Counted from the first letter of the stretch, positions 1 to 8,134 are shown. The stretch is DNA of 24,707 bases from Collinsella sp. (GCA_022713905.1 JAIHTM010000012.1:1-24707), one strand, 5' to 3'. Numbers and translations: made by a program. Notes: generated by a model from the letters alone, not told the origin.

Positions 1-38
1 GCATAAACAGTCCCTATTTCACCGCAACTTAGGTGGGG
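1..38. repeat. Copy of a dispersed intergenic repeat
   Basis: The reverse complement of about positions 1-37 matches 23401-23435 with roughly one mismatch in the first 34 bases, including the core AGTTGCGGTGAAATA. A shorter part is seen again at 24691-24707. It lies just past the stop codon of the lipid kinase gene and may extend left of the window. Function unknown. Confidence 0.75.
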
Positions 39-1001
39 TTAGCGGGAGGGGTGCCAGACGTGGAGGGCGCCGGCGAGGATGTCGACCTCGATGCGCGAGG
101 CGACAACGGGCTCGCCGTCGGCCTGGATGGGGTAGTCGGGCTCCTCAAAGGTGAGCTCGGCATGGCGGCAGCGGCGTATGCGAACCGGCGGCAACTTGGT
201 ATGGTGGCCGTCCTTGGCCGAAAGAAACATAGGCAAGGCAACCGCACGAGGGACGGGGCCGCAGGCATAGCAGACGTCGAGTATGCCGTCGCACGGGTCA
301 GCGTCGGGACAGATACGATAGCCCGAGCCATAGGTAGGACCCAGCTGAATCGCCATGATAATCGCCCTCACGCGCTCGGCGGGCGCGCGATCAAAGCTGG
401 CTGTCATGGGGTAGTTGCGATAGCGCAGGCCAAACTGCTCAAGTCCCGAGAGGGTGTAGAGCGGAGCGCCCGTTAAGCCGGTCTTTTTACGTAGCTCGGT
501 GGTGCCAAGGCCGATGGCGGCATCGATGCCAACCGAAAGCGTCTGGTCGTAGTACTCAACGGTAGCCTCGCCGCTACCGCTTGCGGGGTTCCATGAGCGA
601 ATACGCCCGATGTCTTGACGCCGCAGCTCACAGGTGAGCAGCGCGCCAAAATTCTTACCGGAGAAATCTTCGATACCGAGCGTTTGGGCAAAATCGTTGC
701 CGGAACCAACGGGTAGGACGGCAAGGGCGGGACGGGCGTCCTCCTCTTGCGTCATAAGCCCGTTGACGACCTCGTGGATCACGCCATCGCCGCCAAGGGC
801 GATAACGGTGCGATAGCCCTGAGCCTGTGCGGCAAGTCCCTTGGCATGTCCCATGCGCTCGGTTAGCATCAGGTCAAACTGGGATGCGCGTGCAGTCATG
901 TCCAAAAAGCGCTGCAGGCGCTCGGCAACTTCATGCGCCGCACCCGACTGGGCGGCTGGGTTGGCGATGATGAGCGTGCGACCAAAATCAGTTGCGTGCA
1001 T
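39..1001 (-). CDS. Diacylglycerol kinase family lipid kinase (YegS/DagK-like)
   Basis: Predicted to phosphorylate a lipid such as diacylglycerol with ATP at the inner face of the membrane, recycling lipid for phospholipid synthesis. The 320-residue protein has the DAGK catalytic signature: an N-terminal IIANPAAQSG strand, GGDGVIHEVVNGL as the nucleotide-binding loop, and LPVGSGNDFAQTLG shortly after. Near the C-terminus QADGEPV matches the conserved end of the beta-sandwich domain. An upstream GTG would add 24 residues, but I chose the ATG at 1001 because GGGAG lies 7 bases before it and the family's normal N-terminus starts there. It follows the CLC transporter gene on the same strand after 87 bp with no obvious terminator, so the two are probably cotranscribed. 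The exact lipid substrate cannot be told from sequence. Confidence 0.88.
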   Translation of the reverse strand: MHATDFGRTLIIANPAAQSGAAHEVAERLQRFLDMTARASQFDLMLTERMGHAKGLAAQAQGYRTVIALGGDGVIHEVVNGLMTQEEDARPALAVLPVGSGNDFAQTLGIEDFSGKNFGALLTCELRRQDIGRIRSWNPASGSGEATVEYYDQTLSVGIDAAIGLGTTELRKKTGLTGAPLYTLSGLEQFGLRYRNYPMTASFDRAPAERVRAIIMAIQLGPTYGSGYRICPDADPCDGILDVCYACGPVPRAVALPMFLSAKDGHHTKLPPVRIRRCRHAELTFEEPDYPIQADGEPVVASRIEVDILAGALHVWHPSR

Positions 1002-1088
1002 GGGGTGACTCCCGGCGTATGACGTGACGGTGCGGTCGCGCTCAGGTCGAATTGCCCCCGATTGTGGCTGCACGGCGAATATTTACGT

Positions 1089-2510
1089 CTACTCTGTCAG
1101 GTCGTTGTGGCGCTCGATAGCATCCGCTACCGTACCGCCCTCATCCACAATAAGCGAACGGCGCTTGGGTGAGATGATGCGCTGGGCGGGGTACACGCCA
1201 CGGTGTCCGCCGGTTAGGTAGCTGATAAAGGCCACGATGACAAAGAACCCGGCGGCCGTGCCGTGGAACAGGTCGATGGCCATCATGCAGGTGGTGATGG
1301 GCACGTTGAGGCCGGCGCAGAACACGCCGAGCATGCCTAGCGCCGCCAGAAAGCTGGGGTCGATTCCGACGAGGCAACCGATCCAGCCGCCGAGTGCCGC
1401 ACCGATGCCAAACAGGGGCGTGACCTCGCCGCCTTGGAAGCCGGCGCCCAGGGTGAGGGCCGTAACCACGAGCTTGATGGCTGCGTCCGCCAGGGTGGTG
1501 TTGCCGGCAAATCCGGCGCCGGAAAGCCACGTGGAAAGGCCGGCGTAGTTCCAGGCGTCGAGGAGGGCATAGGCGGCCAAAACCACGAGTGCGCCGATGA
1601 GTGCGCGAACGAGGTAATTGGTGATAAAGCGACCGTAGAGGCTCTTGACGGTTCGAACCGACCAGGCAAAGAGGCGTGCCGTCAGACCGAAGATAATTGC
1701 GCTGATAACAACGATGACGACCGTTTTGGGCGTCATAGCGGGAACGCTGGCGATGACATTCGCCTCGTACTCGGTACCTAGGGCGAGTGATGTAAAGTAG
1801 CCGGTAAACGAGGCGACCAGGCAGTAGATGCCCGCGGTGTAGTCGATCTTGCCGATAAAGCACATCTCCATGCCAAAGAAAGCCCCGGCAAGGGGCGAGC
1901 CGAATACGGCGCCAAAGGCCGACGAGATGCCGGCGAGCATGAGGTCGTGGTGGTCATGCTTTTTGAGGTGGGCGAGGCTCGAGATGTTGCTGGCGATGGT
2001 GCCGCCAATCTGCACCGCAGCTCCCTCGCGACCGGCCGATCCGCCCGTTAGGTGCGTGAGCGTGGAGCAGACGAAGGTGAGGACGGCCATGCGCATATGG
2101 ATGAGACGGGTGCCCAGAGCGGAGTCGATGACCAGGTTGTTACCGCGTTTGGCGGCGAGACCGTGGTTTTTGTACACCCATGCGGTGGCAACGCCCACAA
2201 CGGGAAGCAGCGCGTAAATCCACGCATGCTGCTCGCGATAGTCGGTCGCGATATTCAACGAGGCCAAAAACGCCCAAGCGGCAACGCCCATGGCGAGCGA
2301 GACGATGACGACGAGTGCGAGCAACTTGGCGCTCGCGAGTAGGTTGCGGGCGTTGCGGCGCGTGTCGGCAGCCAAGAGATGCTCAGAGCGGGTGAGCTGA
2401 TGCCTGCCTGCCGCGATGACGTCGTTCAGGGAGAAAAAACCGCCTTCGTCGAGCGGCTGGGAATGATCCTGCGCTTCGTTTGCGCTTTCGGGTTTGTCGT
2501 TATGAGCCAT
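1089..2510 (-). CDS. CLC-family anion channel/antiporter, fluoride-type motifs
   Basis: A 473-residue polytopic membrane protein of the CLC family, which moves halide ions across the membrane. The filter segment GGSAGREGAAVQIGG contains the gating glutamate. The usual GSGIP segment is replaced by RGNNLVID, and the third segment reads FQGGEVTPLFGIGAALGG. These substitutions resemble the CLC-F fluoride/proton antiporters rather than chloride antiporters such as E. coli ClcA; that comparison is from memory. The start is the ATG at 2510, preceded by AAAGAGGAACGT; the longer reading has no better ribosome site. A TATAAT box lies 30 bases upstream. I see no fluoride riboswitch in the leader. It is divergent from moeA and probably heads an operon with the lipid kinase. 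A role in fluoride export is inference; CLC membership is secure. Confidence 0.9.
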   Translation of the reverse strand: MAHNDKPESANEAQDHSQPLDEGGFFSLNDVIAAGRHQLTRSEHLLAADTRRNARNLLASAKLLALVVIVSLAMGVAAWAFLASLNIATDYREQHAWIYALLPVVGVATAWVYKNHGLAAKRGNNLVIDSALGTRLIHMRMAVLTFVCSTLTHLTGGSAGREGAAVQIGGTIASNISSLAHLKKHDHHDLMLAGISSAFGAVFGSPLAGAFFGMEMCFIGKIDYTAGIYCLVASFTGYFTSLALGTEYEANVIASVPAMTPKTVVIVVISAIIFGLTARLFAWSVRTVKSLYGRFITNYLVRALIGALVVLAAYALLDAWNYAGLSTWLSGAGFAGNTTLADAAIKLVVTALTLGAGFQGGEVTPLFGIGAALGGWIGCLVGIDPSFLAALGMLGVFCAGLNVPITTCMMAIDLFHGTAAGFFVIVAFISYLTGGHRGVYPAQRIISPKRRSLIVDEGGTVADAIERHNDLTE

Positions 2511-2539
2511 ACGTTCCTCTTTTAGGTTGCAACGCAAGC

Positions 2540-2568
2540 ATTATAAAACGCGGTAAACGCGACGAGCC
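2540..2568 (-). promoter_or_regulatory. Putative promoter of the CLC gene
   Basis: On the minus strand a perfect TATAAT (plus positions 2540-2545) lies 30 bp upstream of the chosen ATG. The -35 region at the right spacing (CTCGTC) is poor, so only the -10 box is well supported. Confidence 0.5.
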
Positions 2569-2594
2569 GGTGGGTTGGTTTCCATTCTGTTTCG

Positions 2595-2633
2595 CGGCCT
2601 GCAACCGACAGGTGTATTTGCGGGTGCAGGCCG
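2595..2633. promoter_or_regulatory. 9-bp perfect inverted repeat in the divergent CLC/moeA region
   Basis: CGGCCTGCA (2595-2603) and TGCAGGCCG (2625-2633) are exact reverse complements separated by 21 bp. The dyad lies upstream of the moeA -10 box and the CLC promoter, so it could be an operator or a leader hairpin. No known regulator motif is recognised. Confidence 0.4.
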
Positions 2634-2657
2634 AGTCGCGGTCGTGCGTCGGGGGAT

Positions 2658-2663
2658 TATACT
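2658..2663 (+). promoter_or_regulatory. Putative -10 box for moeA-mogA
   Basis: TATACT lies 57 bp before the moeA ATG, in the only intergenic space upstream. No convincing -35 box is present at 16-18 bp, so an activator may be needed. Low certainty. Confidence 0.4.
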
Positions 2664-2720
2664 GAGACAAGCATAAAGAATCGGCGCCCCTGTTGTGCGC
2701 CGTGGCATTAAGAGGTGCAT

Positions 2721-3983
2721 ATGGCAGAGAAACTCATTCCGCTGGAGGACGCGCAGTCGATTGTTCTGTCGCACGTTGTTCCGACCGATCTCGTCGAGAT
2801 TCCCGTGTGGCAGGCCGCCTGTCTTCCCTTGGCCGAGGACGCGGTGGCCGACATCGACATCTCGCCGTTTGCCAACAGTGCTATGGACGGATATGCCGTG
2901 CGCTCGGCGGACTTGGCGCAGGCGTCTGGCGAGGCGCCGGTGACGCTCGACGTTATCGGACACGAGGCTGCGGGACATGTGTTTGAGGGCGTAATCGGCG
3001 CGGGCGAGACGGTCCGCATCATGACGGGCGCGCCGGTGCCCGAGGGTGCCGATGCCGTGGTGAAGTACGAGATCGTCGATGTGCTCGACGGTGACGGCAA
3101 CGAGGGCTCGCGTGTGAGGTTTTTGGCGCCGGCCAAGGTGGGGAAGAATGTTCGCTCTGCCGCCGAGGAGGCCCATGCCGGCGAAGTCGTGATGCGTGCT
3201 GGCGAGGTTGTGACTCCGGCCGGCGCCGGCCTGCTGGCAAGCGCCGGTTACGCGAGCGTGAAGGTCCATGCCGCTCCGCGCGTGGGCATTATCTCGCTGG
3301 GCACGGAGCTGGTCGCGCCGGGTGAGCTGCCGGCGCGCGGGCAGATTCGCGACTCCAACTCCTCGGCGCTGATGGCCGAGGCGCTCGATGCCGGCGCCGA
3401 GCCCGTGTTCTACGGTATTGCGCCCGACGATGAGCAGGCGATTGGCGAGCTGGTGCATCGCGCCACGCGAGAGTGCGATTTTGTCATTACGAGCGGCGGC
3501 GCCTCGGCGGGCGATTACGACTACGTGACGGCGCTCGTCCGGCGCGAGGGCGTGGTGCTGTTCGATCGCATCTCGATGCGTCCGGGCAAGGCCATCACGT
3601 TTGGCTTGCTCGGGGGCAAGCCCTACCTAGGGCTTTCAGGCAATCCGGCCGCGGCGTATGTGGGCTTTGAGATGCTCGCCCGTCCGGCGATTCGCAAGAT
3701 GCGCGGCTTTGCCGAGGGCGTGCGTCCCGTGCAGCAGGCGACGCTCACGCACGGCGTGAAAAAGCGCCAGGACCGACGCTTCTTCGATCGCGCCACGGTT
3801 TCGCACGACCCCGAGACCGGTGAGCTGTTGGTGACCGAGGCCAAGACGCAGAATTCGGCGCTGCTCGGCACGATGCAGCGGGCCAACTGCCTGCTGCGTA
3901 TTGACGAAGGACCGTGCGACCTCAAGGCGGGCGACGTCGTGGATGTCGTGCGTGTCGACCTGCCCGAGGGAACGGTGTTGTAG
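2721..3983 (+). CDS. moeA: Molybdopterin molybdotransferase MoeA
   Basis: MoeA inserts molybdate into adenylated molybdopterin to give the molybdenum cofactor, in the cytoplasm. The 420-residue protein is of normal family length. It shows SAMDGYAVR near the N-terminus, RIMTGAPVPEGADAVVKYE, the MoCF-domain start PRVGIISLGTEL, ITSGGASAGDYDYV in the substrate site, and LSGNPAAAYVGFE. The C-terminal domain IV ends with RVDLPEGTVL. A GTG two codons upstream is possible, but AAGAGG is spaced 5 bp from the ATG at 2721, which I prefer. The stop codon TAG is itself part of the ribosome site TAGGAGGAAG for mogA, so the two are translationally close. It precedes the molybdate importer genes, giving a dedicated Mo block. 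The call is secure. Confidence 0.96.
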   Translation: MAEKLIPLEDAQSIVLSHVVPTDLVEIPVWQAACLPLAEDAVADIDISPFANSAMDGYAVRSADLAQASGEAPVTLDVIGHEAAGHVFEGVIGAGETVRIMTGAPVPEGADAVVKYEIVDVLDGDGNEGSRVRFLAPAKVGKNVRSAAEEAHAGEVVMRAGEVVTPAGAGLLASAGYASVKVHAAPRVGIISLGTELVAPGELPARGQIRDSNSSALMAEALDAGAEPVFYGIAPDDEQAIGELVHRATRECDFVITSGGASAGDYDYVTALVRREGVVLFDRISMRPGKAITFGLLGGKPYLGLSGNPAAAYVGFEMLARPAIRKMRGFAEGVRPVQQATLTHGVKKRQDRRFFDRATVSHDPETGELLVTEAKTQNSALLGTMQRANCLLRIDEGPCDLKAGDVVDVVRVDLPEGTVL

Positions 3984-3993
3984 GAGGAAGACT

Positions 3994-4473
3994 ATGGAGT
4001 TGAAGATATCGATCGTGACGTGCTCGGACACGCGCGATCTTGCGCAGGACGAGGCCGGAGCCGCACTCGAGGAGCTTATCGAAGCGCAGGGCTGGACGGT
4101 CGTCTCACATGTGGTCGTGCGCGACGACGTCAGCGAGATTGGTGATGCCATTGTGGAAGCCGCCGATGAGTGCCACGCCAATGTCGTGCTCACCTGCGGC
4201 GGCACGGGGCTTTCGATGCGCGATGTGACGCCCGAGGCGACGCGTGCCGTCTGCGACCGCGATGTGCCGGGTATTGCAGAGGCGATTCGCGCGTACTCGA
4301 TGACCAAGACGCGCCGCGCCATGCTCTCGCGCGCTATTTGCATGCAACGAGGTCATACACTTGTCGTAAACTTTCCCGGTTCTACGAAGGCCGCCCGCGA
4401 AAGCTGGGAGGCCATAGCGGACCAGCTGGAGCATGCGGCTCAGATGACAGCGGGCGGCGGACATACCAACTAA
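3994..4473 (+). CDS. mogA: MogA/MoaB-family molybdopterin adenylyltransferase
   Basis: Predicted to adenylate molybdopterin with ATP, providing the substrate for MoeA. The 159-residue protein is a single MoCF domain: ISIVTCSDTRDL at the N-terminus, VVLTCGGTGLSMRDVTPEAT with the molybdopterin-binding GGTG loop, RRAMLSRAICMQRGHTLVVNFPGS with the conserved PGS turn. The start is the ATG at 3994, 10 bp after the moeA stop, with GGAGGAAG directly upstream; longer in-frame readings overlap moeA and lack a site. A strong terminator follows 14 bp after the stop. MogA and MoaB are hard to separate by eye, so the family is certain but the exact orthologue is not. Confidence 0.92.
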   Translation: MELKISIVTCSDTRDLAQDEAGAALEELIEAQGWTVVSHVVVRDDVSEIGDAIVEAADECHANVVLTCGGTGLSMRDVTPEATRAVCDRDVPGIAEAIRAYSMTKTRRAMLSRAICMQRGHTLVVNFPGSTKAARESWEAIADQLEHAAQMTAGGGHTN

Positions 4474-4487
4474 GCGGTTTACCTGCG

Positions 4488-4522
4488 GCGGGGCGACCTT
4501 ATCGGTCGCTCCGCTTTTGTTT
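4488..4522 (+). terminator. Rho-independent terminator after mogA
   Basis: GCGGGGCGACC and GGTCGCTCCGC pair over 11 bp (one G-U) around a TTATC loop and are followed by TTTTGTTTT. This ends the moeA-mogA transcript and separates it from modABC. Confidence 0.9.
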
Positions 4523-4563
4523 TCCGCCGAATCGACGCCGAGGTGTACGGTAACTCGAAACTA

Positions 4564-4629
4564 TATTCTCTGGCGAGAATAATTTCTCACTATCATTATT
4601 CGCGTAAAAGTATAATCTGATTGCAGATT
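4564..4629 (+). promoter_or_regulatory. modA promoter region with alternating half-sites and a dyad over the -10
   Basis: A TATAAT box (4611-4616) lies 61 bp before the modA ATG, with no good -35. Upstream, TATTCTCTGGCGAGAATA (4564-4581) is a dyad with 7-bp arms, and the half-site continues as TTCTC (4566), GAGAA (4575), TTCTC (4584), evenly 9 bp apart in alternating orientation. A second dyad, AATCTG-ATTG-CAGATT (4614-4629), overlaps the -10 box. This layout suggests a regulator binding upstream and at the start site. It does not match the E. coli ModE site as I remember it. Confidence 0.55.
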
Positions 4630-4676
4630 AAAGCCCGCGGTGGGGTACCCGGGCACAAGGTCCGAAAGGGTTGAAT

Positions 4677-5549
4677 ATGTTCGATATGGTTTCTCGCCGC
4701 GGATTCGTCTCGCTTTCTGCTGTCGCCGCTGCCGGCCTTGGTCTTGCCGGCTGCTCGGGCAGCAAGACGTCCGAGCCGGCCGGATCCGATGCCGGTTCTG
4801 CTAAGGCATCTTCCAAGAAAGCTGTCGAGCTGCAGGTCTTTGCTGCCAACTCGCTCGAGAAGGCTCTGCCCGAGGTCCAGGAGCTTTACACCGAGCAGAC
4901 CGGCATCACGTTTGCCGACACGCAGTTTAAGGCGTCCGGTGACCTCGTCGAGCAGATGCGCGCCGGTGCTGCGGTCGACGTGCTCATCACGGCCTCCAAG
5001 GGCACCATGGATGACGCCGGGACCGCTGAGCTCGTCGATGCCGATACCCGCGAGGATATGTTCGTCAACGACCTCGTGATCATTCGCGCCGAGGGCTCCG
5101 ACACCAAGGTCGAGGCCATCGCCGACGTCGCGAATCTGGACGGCAAGATCGCCATTGGCGACGCCAAGACCGTTCCTGCCGGAAAGTACGCCAACCAGGC
5201 GTTGGCCTCCGTGGGCCTCTACACCGGCACCGAGGGCGACGACGGTGAGTATGCTCCCGAGATTGCCGACAAGGTCGCACTGGCCGATAAGGTGGGCACC
5301 GCCGCCGCCTATGTGTCCACAGGCGACTGCGTGGCCGGTTTTGTCTACAGTTCTGACATCTACCGCTACGACGGCATCGAGGAGGCCCTCGTGTGCCCCG
5401 AGGACTCGCACAAGCCCATCGTGTACCCGGGTGCCGTTGCCGAGAGCTCCGAGCACGCCGACGAGGCCAAGGCGTTCATCGACTTCTGCCTGACCAACAA
5501 GAAGGCTCAGAAGATTTGGGCCAAGTACGGCTTTGAGCTTTCCGCGTAG
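4677..5549 (+). CDS. modA: Molybdate-binding lipoprotein ModA
   Basis: The extracytoplasmic substrate-binding protein of the molybdate ABC importer. The 290-residue precursor begins with a signal sequence holding SRRGFV, which resembles a twin-arginine motif, and the lipobox LAGC with lipidated Cys26. The mature part shows VFAANSLEKALPEV, QFKASGDLVEQMRAGAAVDV and a C-terminal FIDFCLTNKKAQKIWAKYGF, typical of ModA/WtpA-type periplasmic binding proteins. I chose the ATG at 4677, 6 bp after GAAAGGG; a TTG two codons earlier and an ATG three codons later are alternatives. modB starts within about 70 bp of its stop and modC follows, so the three form one operon. Tungstate or sulfate as ligand cannot be excluded, but the moeA/mogA context favours molybdate. 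Confidence 0.93.
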   Translation: MFDMVSRRGFVSLSAVAAAGLGLAGCSGSKTSEPAGSDAGSAKASSKKAVELQVFAANSLEKALPEVQELYTEQTGITFADTQFKASGDLVEQMRAGAAVDVLITASKGTMDDAGTAELVDADTREDMFVNDLVIIRAEGSDTKVEAIADVANLDGKIAIGDAKTVPAGKYANQALASVGLYTGTEGDDGEYAPEIADKVALADKVGTAAAYVSTGDCVAGFVYSSDIYRYDGIEEALVCPEDSHKPIVYPGAVAESSEHADEAKAFIDFCLTNKKAQKIWAKYGFELSA

Positions 5550-5617
5550 TGCGGCTTGGCGCGATAATTCCATCGTTTTGTGTTTCACTCCGTCCTTGTA
5601 TTCGCTTGGAGCTTTTC

Positions 5618-7060
5618 GTGCTTAATAGATTCCGCATGCTTGTCGCCTGTGCTTTGACCTTCGCGCTTTGCTGGGTGCCGGGATTTGCGTTTGCTGGGGA
5701 CGCTGAGGACGGGGCCCAGGCTGCTGCGACCGCTCATGGGCTTTCCTATGGGATCGAGGGTTTTGAGCGGTTGGCCAAGGGGACCGCTCGTGCCATGGAG
5801 GGCCAGCCTGAGGGCTACCGGTTTCCCGTTGACGAGGACGTGGACCTTGTGGTGGCGCCTGCTGCCGATCGCGTTGTGGTGTGGATATCGCCCAAGGCGG
5901 TCGAGAAGTATGGATTGGATCCGCAGGACAACGAGTGCGTATCGGGTCTCAAGGCCCTCGTCTGTGAGCTCGACAGCGCAAACTGCATGGGAGGTGCGCA
6001 GCTGGGGGACGTGGATCTTCCTTGGTATGTCACGGCGGAAACAACGTTTGATGCCGGCGGGTATACCTATAGCTTTGACGAGCGCGGTGCGGATGGGGAC
6101 CGCTATGTGGTGATTGCATCAGCCTCGGGTGATGCCAAAGGCGGCGCGCGTTGGCTTGATAGCGCTCAAATGGTAGAAGCATCGTCTGTCGTGTTGCGGG
6201 ATGAGCAGGGGCCCTTGACCTCTCTGGCCTCCTTATTGGGCGGCATCGACTACCGACCGTTTTGGGTGTCCATTAAAACGAGCGGCCTTGCCCTGCTGAT
6301 CTCCTTTGCGCTGGGCCTGTTTGCCGCGTGGAAGACCATGGGCACCTCGAGTCGCATCAAGGGCCTGCTCGACTCGGTCTTTACCATCCCCATGGTGTTG
6401 CCGCCCACGGTCTGCGGCTTTCTGCTCCTTATGCTGTTTGGCCGCTCGACCGGGGTGGGCCAGTGGCTTATCGCGCACGGCGTCTCGATTGTCTTTACGT
6501 GGCCGGCGGCGGTGATCTCTGCCGTGGTGGTATCGTTTCCCCTGGTCTACCGTACGGCGCTCGGCGCCTTTGAGAGCCTCGACACGCAAATGCTCGATGC
6601 GGCGCGCACGCTGGGCTGGTCCGAGCGACGCATCTTCACCAAACTCATGATGCCGCTCGGCTGGCCCTCGATTGCCGCCGGCACGGTGCTCGCCTTTGCC
6701 CGCGCCATGGGCGAGTTTGGCTGCACCCTGTTCTTTGCGGGCAACTATGCCGGTATTACGCAGACCATTCCCATTGCGATTTACTTTGAATGGATGGGCG
6801 GCAATACGTCGGTGGCCCTCTTTTGGGTCGTGGTCGTAATAGCGTTCAGCTTCCTAGTCATCCTGTTCATCAACATGTACACGGCGCATTCGCAAAAATA
6901 CCGCGAGCGTGGCCTTTCCCGTGCGGAACGTAAGCAGGCCAAAGATCTCGCCGGACAGGGCGATTCACTCGACCCGGCGGGCGGTGATGCCTTGCGTATC
7001 GATCGCGAGGCACTGGCCGAGCTCATGCGCGATGAGCCCGCTATGCAGGGAGGTCGATAG
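5618..7060 (+). CDS. modB: Molybdate ABC permease ModB with a secreted N-terminal extension
   Basis: The membrane permease of the molybdate importer. Residues from about 214 onward form a normal ModB: transmembrane helices around SGLALLISFALGLFAA, FTIPMVLPPTVCGFLLL and WPAAVISAVVVSFPLVY, the EAA coupling loop DAARTLGWSERRIF that contacts ModC, and a last helix near FWVVVVIAFSFLVILF. In front lie a signal-peptide-like segment (hydrophobic core ACALTFALCW, likely cut after AFA near residue 26) and an extra domain of about 185 residues with three cysteines and no family I recognise. I chose the GTG at 5618 because TGGAG lies 6 bp before it and the signal peptide then starts cleanly. An earlier GTG overlapping the modA stop would add 23 residues but has no ribosome site. 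ModB proteins are usually 220-270 residues, so 480 is long. Confidence 0.9.
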   Translation: MLNRFRMLVACALTFALCWVPGFAFAGDAEDGAQAAATAHGLSYGIEGFERLAKGTARAMEGQPEGYRFPVDEDVDLVVAPAADRVVVWISPKAVEKYGLDPQDNECVSGLKALVCELDSANCMGGAQLGDVDLPWYVTAETTFDAGGYTYSFDERGADGDRYVVIASASGDAKGGARWLDSAQMVEASSVVLRDEQGPLTSLASLLGGIDYRPFWVSIKTSGLALLISFALGLFAAWKTMGTSSRIKGLLDSVFTIPMVLPPTVCGFLLLMLFGRSTGVGQWLIAHGVSIVFTWPAAVISAVVVSFPLVYRTALGAFESLDTQMLDAARTLGWSERRIFTKLMMPLGWPSIAAGTVLAFARAMGEFGCTLFFAGNYAGITQTIPIAIYFEWMGGNTSVALFWVVVVIAFSFLVILFINMYTAHSQKYRERGLSRAERKQAKDLAGQGDSLDPAGGDALRIDREALAELMRDEPAMQGGR

Positions 7061-7063
7061 GCC

Positions 7064-8134
7064 ATGTCACTCGTTCTGGACATAAAAAAGCGCTATCCGG
7101 GGTTTATGCTCGATATGCAGCTTGAGGCCGGCGAGGAGCGTGTGGCGCTGCTTGGTGCCTCGGGCTGCGGCAAGAGCTGCACGCTGCGCTGCATTGCCGG
7201 CGTGGAGACGCCCGACGAGGGCAAGATCGTCGTCAACGGCGTGACCTTTTTTGACTCGGCGGCTGGCATCAACCTGTCACCCCAGGAGCGAAAATGCGCC
7301 CTGTTGTTTCAAAACTATCAGCTGTTTCCCAACATGACGGTGGCCGATAACGTATGCGCCGGTGTAAAGGATGCTGGCGACGCCGCCGCGCGCAAAAAGC
7401 TCGCCGAGCGCTATTTGGGCATTTTCGGTCTGGCCGATTTTGTCGATCGCTACCCCGCGCGACTCTCGGGCGGGCAGCAGCAACGCGTGGCGCTTGCCCG
7501 TATGGTGGCGGCGCATCCGGGCATTTTTATGTTCGACGAGCCCATGAGCGCGCTCGATGCGTATCTCAAGAGCGCGCTTGAGCAAAACATGCTCGACCTG
7601 TTCGATGTATGCAACCGCACCGTGCTCTACGTGAGCCACGACATCGACGAAGCGTGCCGCCTGTGCCAGCGCATCTGCGTGATGCACGACGGGCATGTTG
7701 AGGAGATCGGCTCCGTCGAGGACGTGGTCCGCCGTCCGCAGACGCTGGCGGCGCTGCGCCTGACGGGCTGCAAGAACACAAGCCGGGCGCGCAAGATCGG
7801 GTCTCAGGAAGTTGAAGCCCTGGACTGGGGCATGACCTTTAACGTGGGCCATGAGGTTCCCGATAACGTGACGTACCTCGGTATTCGTGCGAGCTACTTC
7901 CATGTTGACAATCGCGCGGAGCGCGGTCGCAACAGCTACGATTTGCACGTGGCCCGTGTGAGCGATTCGCGCTTTGAGCGGCTGGTGCTGCTGGACGTGC
8001 CGCGTGCTGATGCGCCCACGCGTCTGCAGTGGAAGGTGAATAAGGTGAGTGTACCCGTGGAAGAGCTGCCGCAGGCGGGTGAGACTCTGCGCATGCACTT
8101 CGATGCGAGTAAGATCCATTTGGTTTGTCGATAG
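7064..8134 (+). CDS. modC: Molybdate ABC transporter ATPase ModC
   Basis: Cytoplasmic ATPase that powers molybdate import through ModB. All ABC motifs are intact: Walker A GASGCGKS (31-38), Q-loop LFQNYQLFP (Q83), signature LSGGQQQR (from 134), Walker B IFMFDEP (from 154) with catalytic Glu159, D-loop SALDA and H-loop His192 in SHD. The remaining 120 or so C-terminal residues follow a predicted linker and occupy the place of the MOP/TOBE regulatory domain, but I do not see the usual TRNxxxG-type MOP motif, so regulation by bound oxyanion is uncertain. Start is the ATG 3 bp after the modB stop with GGAGGT overlapping the end of modB. A terminator follows 11 bp after its stop. Confidence 0.94.
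   Translation: MSLVLDIKKRYPGFMLDMQLEAGEERVALLGASGCGKSCTLRCIAGVETPDEGKIVVNGVTFFDSAAGINLSPQERKCALLFQNYQLFPNMTVADNVCAGVKDAGDAAARKKLAERYLGIFGLADFVDRYPARLSGGQQQRVALARMVAAHPGIFMFDEPMSALDAYLKSALEQNMLDLFDVCNRTVLYVSHDIDEACRLCQRICVMHDGHVEEIGSVEDVVRRPQTLAALRLTGCKNTSRARKIGSQEVEALDWGMTFNVGHEVPDNVTYLGIRASYFHVDNRAERGRNSYDLHVARVSDSRFERLVLLDVPRADAPTRLQWKVNKVSVPVEELPQAGETLRMHFDASKIHLVCR

Noticed and set aside
2511..2720. Fluoride riboswitch upstream of the CLC gene
   Set aside because: I could not find the conserved fluoride aptamer features on the minus strand; only a promoter box and a dyad are visible.
4617..4676. Molybdenum-cofactor riboswitch upstream of modA
   Set aside because: The leader after the -10 box is only about 55 nt, too short for that RNA class.
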